64,000 nt of DNA from Odiellus spinosus (lineage: Eukaryota; Arthropoda; Arachnida; Opiliones; Phalangiidae): the NCBI GenBank assembly GCA_963920705.1, contig OY987237.1:9888601-9952600 (forward strand), written 5' to 3'. Made by a program: the position numbers and the translations under genes. Shown here one piece after another: positions 59,080 to 64,000 of the stretch (the first letter of the stretch is position 1; the number at the start of each line of letters is the position of its first letter). Below the pieces are notes generated by a model. That model did not search any database, had not been told where the DNA came from, and saw nothing but the letters and a program-made list of their open reading frames with translations.

Positions 59080-59150
59080 CTGTGAGTAACGTTCGTCATA
59101 GATAAAAATCAATTCGAAAAACAATGCATGGTGACAGCCTCACTTTAAAT
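59080..59150 (-). mobile_element. R2 MITE, end fragment
   Basis: On the minus strand this reads TTTAAAGTGAGGCTGTCACC followed by a TTTTTCGAAT block, the R2 left terminus. Similarity fades after about 60 bp. Confidence 0.6.
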
Positions 59151-59804
59151 AAATAACTCTTAAATGCTCTATCTAAAATCATGATTTGGTTTGGCATAGT
59201 GTTCCCTATGTATCTCTTTCATCTTACAAAAATGTCACGTTTACCGAAAGCCGACCTCTAGAATGTCCAGTACTTTTTTCCTATCCAATTTCTTACATCG
59301 TAATAAAAACATAAAGAAGGCTTATATTATAAAAAAGGTTGAGGCCTACAGGTTACACCCTTACGCGACTATAGAGCGTGTCTAGAGTTCTAATGGTATC
59401 GGGTCGAAACTGTTCGATAAATAGATGATGAACGATACTGCGAGGGAGTGCGATAAAAAAAGAATGTACGGGTAATCGAAACTATGCAGTCTCGCCGTAA
59501 CCTCTTTTTCTACTGAAGCCAAACTGAAATCCTGAGCTTCTCAAATCAAACCTTGGTTTGGGTTTTCCATGGCCTTAGGGCCGTGTAAGTTTCGAGTTGA
59601 AAAATAGCCCTGTAACTCTTCTCTCAAGGGCCATTCACACGCCCATTATTTGATATTGAATTCTAAATTTTATTCTATCCCTTGCATAACAAATAGGCAA
59701 CTTTAAAGAAACTAACAAGCAACCAAGAGCAGTCAAATGTTTTGAGCTTCTTTCGATTACGTTGACATTGAACGGTATAAAATTTACTATAAATCTCTCG
59801 AAAA
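59151..59804. other. Non-coding stretch, nothing recognised
   Basis: TTTAAAGAAACTAACAAGCA near 59702 might be the far end of the R7 element that follows, but the match is weak. Confidence 0.35.
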
Positions 59805-60035
59805 ACTTATTGTTAGGACACATTACAGGCGCTGTTGAAGACTGAAATAATATGATTGGGCGAAATTTATATTTACTTTTATTCAAATTTTATTAAAAAC
59901 TTTAGAAATTAATTTAAACACCACAAAAACGTGTCTAAAATTTCCGAAAAAATTCTCGATTACGTTTTTTGGCATGGTAATTCCGAAAATTAAAAAGCTG
60001 ATCCATTTTTAACTCCAAGATTCCCTTTAAAACAG
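59805..60035 (-). mobile_element. R7 element, best-preserved copy
   Basis: On the minus strand: TTTTAAAGGGAATCTTGGAG, GGATCAGCTTTTTAATTTTC, ACCATGCCAAAAAACGTAAT, CGAGAATTTTTTCGGAAATT, AGACACGTTTTTGTGGTGTT, TAAATTAATTTCTAAAGTTT, then CCAATCATATTATTTCAGTC and CCTAACAATAAG. Copies at 23.5, 42.6 and 44.8 kb share subsets in the same order. The far terminus is uncertain. Confidence 0.75.
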
Positions 60036-61825
60036 TCTTGATGTTGTCGCATTTCGTAACTTTCTATATCCTTGGATTCGTTGAAGTTTTATTCTGCAAT
60101 AGCTAATCTTTCATTGGACGAGAATAGCATATGAGCGTCATATTTACAACCAATAGTTAACGCGTAGCCTAAAATGTTATTCGATTTTTTAATTTTTCTC
60201 CAAATGACCTAATTTCTTATCATATATTTTTTTATTTTTGTTGATGAAACGCCCTAATTTGAATTCGAACACGCGAAATAATTGGTTTAAAAAAATGGTT
60301 ACTTTTGCAATTATAAAACTCATTACACGCGTACTTATCGATCGTAATTAAAATACTTAAAAAATCGAAAACCCAACTATGAGGGTGTGAAAGTTCCTTC
60401 AGTCTCGGTATAGTATATTCTCCGAAAAAAAATCTTCCTCTCAACAAAAATATTTTCAACCAGGGGCTTTTTTTTTTTGCCCTTATCTGGGTTTTAGCGG
60501 TTAGGAAAATAGCCTCCGCTAAAGGCGATCCTCGAGCCTTACGGGAGCCTAAAAGCGTATTTACAATCTTACCTCGACGGTTATTGGGGAAAAGTGGGAC
60601 CCCTTTTAGGCCCATCTTGCTGTAGCCTTAGCGAACGTCTTCAATAACGGTAACCTAGGGTTTTGGGGCCTTAATACTGTCAATCGTTTTCCATTTTAAC
60701 ATTTTTTTCTTCTTCCTGGAAGTAAGAAAAGTACATCCGGGCAATTTATCCTAGTTTAACATATATATAAAGTGGGCTTTCTTTTCTTACGGCGTGGTAT
60801 ACGGAATTTCTTCTATATGTAGAGATTTAAAAAGGAAAAAAAAAAAAACTTTTTAGGAGATCCTTTACCAAGAAGTAAGTTTTATAAAGACTTCTCTGAT
60901 ATAGAAAAGGTTTTTCATATAACGTCACATGATTGTGTGTAAGAGTTGAGATTTTTTTTGTTGTTGTTCGTTTTGTTACGTTACACTCGCTGCATTTTTG
61001 AAATACTCAGTCCAGGTTTCGACGACAACGAACAGATATTTGAAATGCATTTATTCGTCTGCCTCGAAACCCTAACCGGCATTTAAGCGACGTTATGTTC
61101 CGTGCAATACCTTTTTTTTGATAAATTTCGATGCGATATATTGAAACTATTTTTATTGTAAGGTGAATCGTTTGCAGAACACTATGAAAAACTCTTAGAC
61201 AAGAGGGGAAGGTAATTAGATTTCTCTACGAGTTTTAACCACTTCAACGTTTCCCACAACTTTTCTAAACACCTCTTAAACAAAGTTATACTCTTATTAT
61301 CTTTATTCTTATACAAAAGCATAAATTATTAAAATTAGATATAAAAATCTGCGTGATTACCATGAGTAATTCGGTTGCTTAATTTTAATATATGACTATC
61401 TTCTTCCATATGTATAATTATTTTTGACCCTGGATTCAAAGGACTGAGTTTCAGTTAAAATATAATATGAATAATATTAAATTAATATTGAACTGTGTTA
61501 GACAATGGCTCCGATCAAATTAATAGTCGAAGGAAAAAACTCTACCTTTACGCTCGAGCTTGAAATTTGAAGAGGTCAGGAGGGAATGTCTGCATACCCC
61601 AATATCCAACTTTTCACCTTATATTTTAAACAGTTTCAAATTTAATGAAAAGCGATCATTAATTTATTTATTCACTGCGTGTTGATGATGACGTCGGCCG
61701 AGAAAACTTTTGAAGTGATCCTCTAGACTACGATGCCTACCTCCACCATGTACGTTTGATTTCCATCTACAGGCTGAGAATTCCGAGTAATTTAAAACAA
61801 TATTTGCTTTCAATATAGATTTGTT
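60036..61825. other. Non-coding stretch, nothing recognised
   Basis: A 127-codon minus-strand frame (60232-60615) is the longest outside repeats. It contains no motif I recognise and I do not call it a gene. Confidence 0.35.
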
Positions 61826-62220
61826 TAATAAGAGTTAAGCGCGACTACTTCATTTCCAATCTGATTTTACACGGTGTATCACGCCGCCTTAACTTTGGCT
61901 AGTTTCCCCAAAACGTTTTTTCTATACGATATATTCGAGATTAGTTGACCACTATTATTTTAGATTCAATGTGGTTTTACATTGTGTATCATTCCGCCCC
62001 TGCTTTAATTAGATTGTGTCCACTCCTATAGTCATCTTCAAGATTAATTGTACACGACTGCTTTAATTTCAATCTAGTTTAACATTGCGGATCACTCCGC
62101 TTACGCTTTATTTAGTATCTTGATATATCGTTTCAATACGAGTTCGCCACAATTTTCATTTATATTCGGTTTAATATTATGTATTCATCCACCTCGGCCT
62201 AAGTTATAATAGTTCCTGCC
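61826..62220. repeat. Degenerate tandem repeat, about 4 units of roughly 105-120 bp
   Basis: Each unit repeats the series CGACTACTTCATTTCCAATC, TGATTTTACACGGTGTATCA, CGCCGCCTTAACTTT and a more variable spacer. Later units read TTTTAGATTCAATGTGGTTT, ACATTGTGTATCATTCCGCC; then TTTAATTTCAATCTAGTTTA, ACATTGCGGATCACTCCGCT; then TTTTCATTTATATTCGGTTT, ATATTATGTATTCATCCACC. Units are well diverged. Confidence 0.75.
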
Positions 62221-62654
62221 TTTTACTGATAAGCAAACTACGGTTGAATACCGATGAAATTCACCTGTAGTTTAAATCATCTTATATTTCAATTAAAGCG
62301 AATATATTTCATAGTAACCACGTGATAGAGATACGAGGCCCGCTGCGCTTTGTACTCGATGAATTTTCCAACTGATTAAATAACTTCAAACAACCGCCTA
62401 TTTCTCCCTAATTAGAAATTTTGTCAGAAGGGTCCGTGCCTGGAAAACGATCGGGCCCCACTAAGACAAAGCTAAGCTCTAGCACGAGTTTACTCACTCA
62501 AACCCTCCTCTCCCGGCCCCCTTAGTATTGATTAATGCGAATTTGGTCTCCTTGTATAGAGAATTCGAATTTTTTGAGGCAATGTAGGGAAAACTGGAGG
62601 CTCTTGGCGTTTTATAAAGATGCGTTTTCATTGTCGTTTAATTTAAATTAATTT
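62221..62654. other. Non-coding stretch, nothing recognised
   Basis: No gene or repeat is recognised. Confidence 0.45.
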
Positions 62655-62722
62655 GAAAAGAGGTTTCCAGTTCAAACGACTCCCTCGAAACATTTACAAA
62701 TGGTTTGAATCGATACCACTAT
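62655..62722 (+). mobile_element. R5 right-end fragment
   Basis: AACGACTCCCTCGAAACATT and AATGGTTTGAATCGATACCA resemble the R5 right-end region (CGACTCCATCGAAACGTTTT, GGTTTAAATCGATTCCAATG at 49.65 kb). It faces the reverse-oriented R5 at 62745. Confidence 0.5.
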
Positions 62723-62744
62723 TAATATACTTAAACTAGAGTGA

Positions 62745-63008
62745 AGCCGCGTTTATATTAGGCCTTGGAATCGATTTAAACTGATTTCTCGAATCGATTT
62801 GATTAGATTTTTCGAAACTGTTTCTTGAACCAGTTTCATACTGTTTCGGGAACCAGTTTCATACCGATTCGGTTTCAATAACCGATAGATGAAGCTGCAA
62901 TAAATCGATTTATAAACACCTGACGCTTAAACCGATTCCTGGCGATTTGAATATCGGTTTGATTTTACCGTTTCAAATCGATTAAGAAATGCTAGTTCGA
63001 CCGTAGCT
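62745..63008 (-). mobile_element. R5 MITE, full length
   Basis: On the minus strand this begins AAGCTACGGTCGAACTAGCA and runs through TCGATTTGAAACGGTAAAAT, CAGGAATCGGTTTAAGCGTC and CGGTTATTGAAACCGAATCG to CCTAATATAAACGCGGCTTC. It carries a duplicated TTTCATACYG-TTCGGGAACCAG segment near 62835-62865. Confidence 0.8.
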
Positions 63009-64000
63009 TGAAAGAAATTGAGTATTAAAATCAACGACAGAAGTTCTATGGGCATTCAATCCACTTGGTAGGAAATTATAGAAAAAAGACAAGGCTCTCG
63101 TGAAACTGTTCAATATTCCACTCCGACTTAAAATAACACGATCGGATTCTACTATTAACGTGAAAATTCACCTTAAAGTAAATTTCCCAATATACCGACC
63201 TTATCCTCTTTCCATAGCGCGTCCTTTCATTAACCGCTACGAGTTGAACGAATCGACGCCTTTCCTAATTCGAGACGAAGCGGTAGAACTCTTCATATAG
63301 TCTTCCACTTCTCTCTTCTCTAATAAATATTATTTTAAATTTGTCATTTCTGAAAGAGGAAAATGCGTACGCGGGGATGAAGATGGCGTAGGAAGGTGAT
63401 GGTAACTTAACTTTAGCCTTGGTTCGCGCGACCGCGGTCTACTGTCAAATTAAGGCCTTATGAAAAGTGACTCGTAAGCGCGGGAAGCTAGAAAGGGGGC
63501 TCCTCCGTTCGGGAGAAACTAGTGACACCATCTCATCCATTCCCGACTATTCAAGCTTTAAAATTAAAGCGGAAAACCAGCTGAGCGAATATAACTTCCG
63601 CAGTTATGCTAGAAGTTGACTTTGTGAATTTTCCCTGTCATTTTGCATAGCCATTAAATGGTTTAAAACTCTTTTTCGCGGGTTCCGCCGCGAGAACGTG
63701 AAGTATATTTTATAAGCTTCTTGCATAAATTCAGATTTAAGCAGCGTATACGATATTGTAGTCGAGTTCGTACTAAAGATTTTGAATCGTTTAGGAAAGG
63801 GCAAATTATAAAATTTTAGGGTCAGATGTAGATGTTAATTTGAACATACCAAAATTGTTTAGAAATGCAAGAGAACCGTTGATGTACGGATTTATAAATG
63901 TAACTCCTTAAGAGGGTATAGTTAGATTTTCCTAGTCATGGACAGAAGCAACTCCTTTATACGAAGGGCAAACCACTCTTGAAATCAGGTCTACAAACTA
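63009..64000. other. Non-coding stretch, nothing recognised
   Basis: Two 66-codon frames have no motif. No repeat is assigned. Confidence 0.4.

Noticed and set aside
60232..60615. 127-codon minus-strand frame
   Set aside because: It is the longest non-repeat frame but has no motif, includes a lysine run from a T tract, and is near what chance gives in 64 kb.

Overview
The window looks like non-coding, repeat-rich nuclear DNA from a eukaryote, most likely an invertebrate animal. The evidence is AT-rich composition with ordinary CpG content, many short interspersed DNA elements with inverted ends, mono- and dinucleotide runs, minisatellites and a 5-kb satellite block. I recognise no protein-coding gene, intact tRNA, rRNA or CRISPR array. 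The longest open frames (818, 275 and 269 codons) are tandem repeats read through. Outside repeats no frame exceeds about 127 codons and none resembles a known protein. Single exons of a spliced gene cannot be excluded by eye. There is no operon-like or pathway content to describe.

Most recognisable content is miniature, non-autonomous DNA transposon-like elements (MITEs). I grouped them by comparing copies within the window, using my own labels. R1 starts TTAAAGGGAGAATGC and is a long foldback. R2 starts TTAAAGTGAGGCTGTCACC. R3 has GGGG-CAGACAC type ends. R4 contains the seed of a 21-bp minisatellite. R5 starts AGCTRCG and ends in a CTAGTATGAACGCAGC type sequence. R6 starts TTAAAGGGAGGRTGAAG. 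R7 starts TTAAAGGGAA-CTTGG. R8 is a diverged pair. R9 has CAGGGTTGCCACAG ends. R10 starts TTAAAGGGKYAGT. R11 starts CAGGGYCGGATTAA. R1, R2, R6, R7, R10 and two hairpins near 43-44 kb share a TTAAAGG-like terminus, and nine complete elements have TTAA at both ends. This resembles the T2-type (Kolobok-related) MITEs I recall from Xenopus.

Layout: 1.4-2.5 kb holds R4 copies, one expanded into 36.5 units of a 21-bp repeat. 3-13 kb holds scattered R1, R2, R3, R6, R8 and R11 copies, including an R3 nested in an R2. 14.9-15.8 kb holds a long inverted repeat and an R9 element. 16-27 kb holds R3, R6, R10, R1, R7, R4 and R2 copies. 30.2-30.5 kb is a 38-bp minisatellite. 31-35 kb holds R11, R1 and R5 pieces and a weak tRNA-like fragment. 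35.87-40.90 kb is a satellite of about 10-bp units that begins inside an R3 fragment. 40.9-44.9 kb is dense in R2, R1, R10 and R7 and in nested hairpins. 45-64 kb holds degenerate tandem repeats at 45.6, 54.9 and 61.8 kb, R6, R5, a complete R1, and R7.

Two themes stand out: both large tandem arrays appear to have grown from sequence inside a MITE, and several families with unrelated interiors share one kind of TTAA-bounded end.
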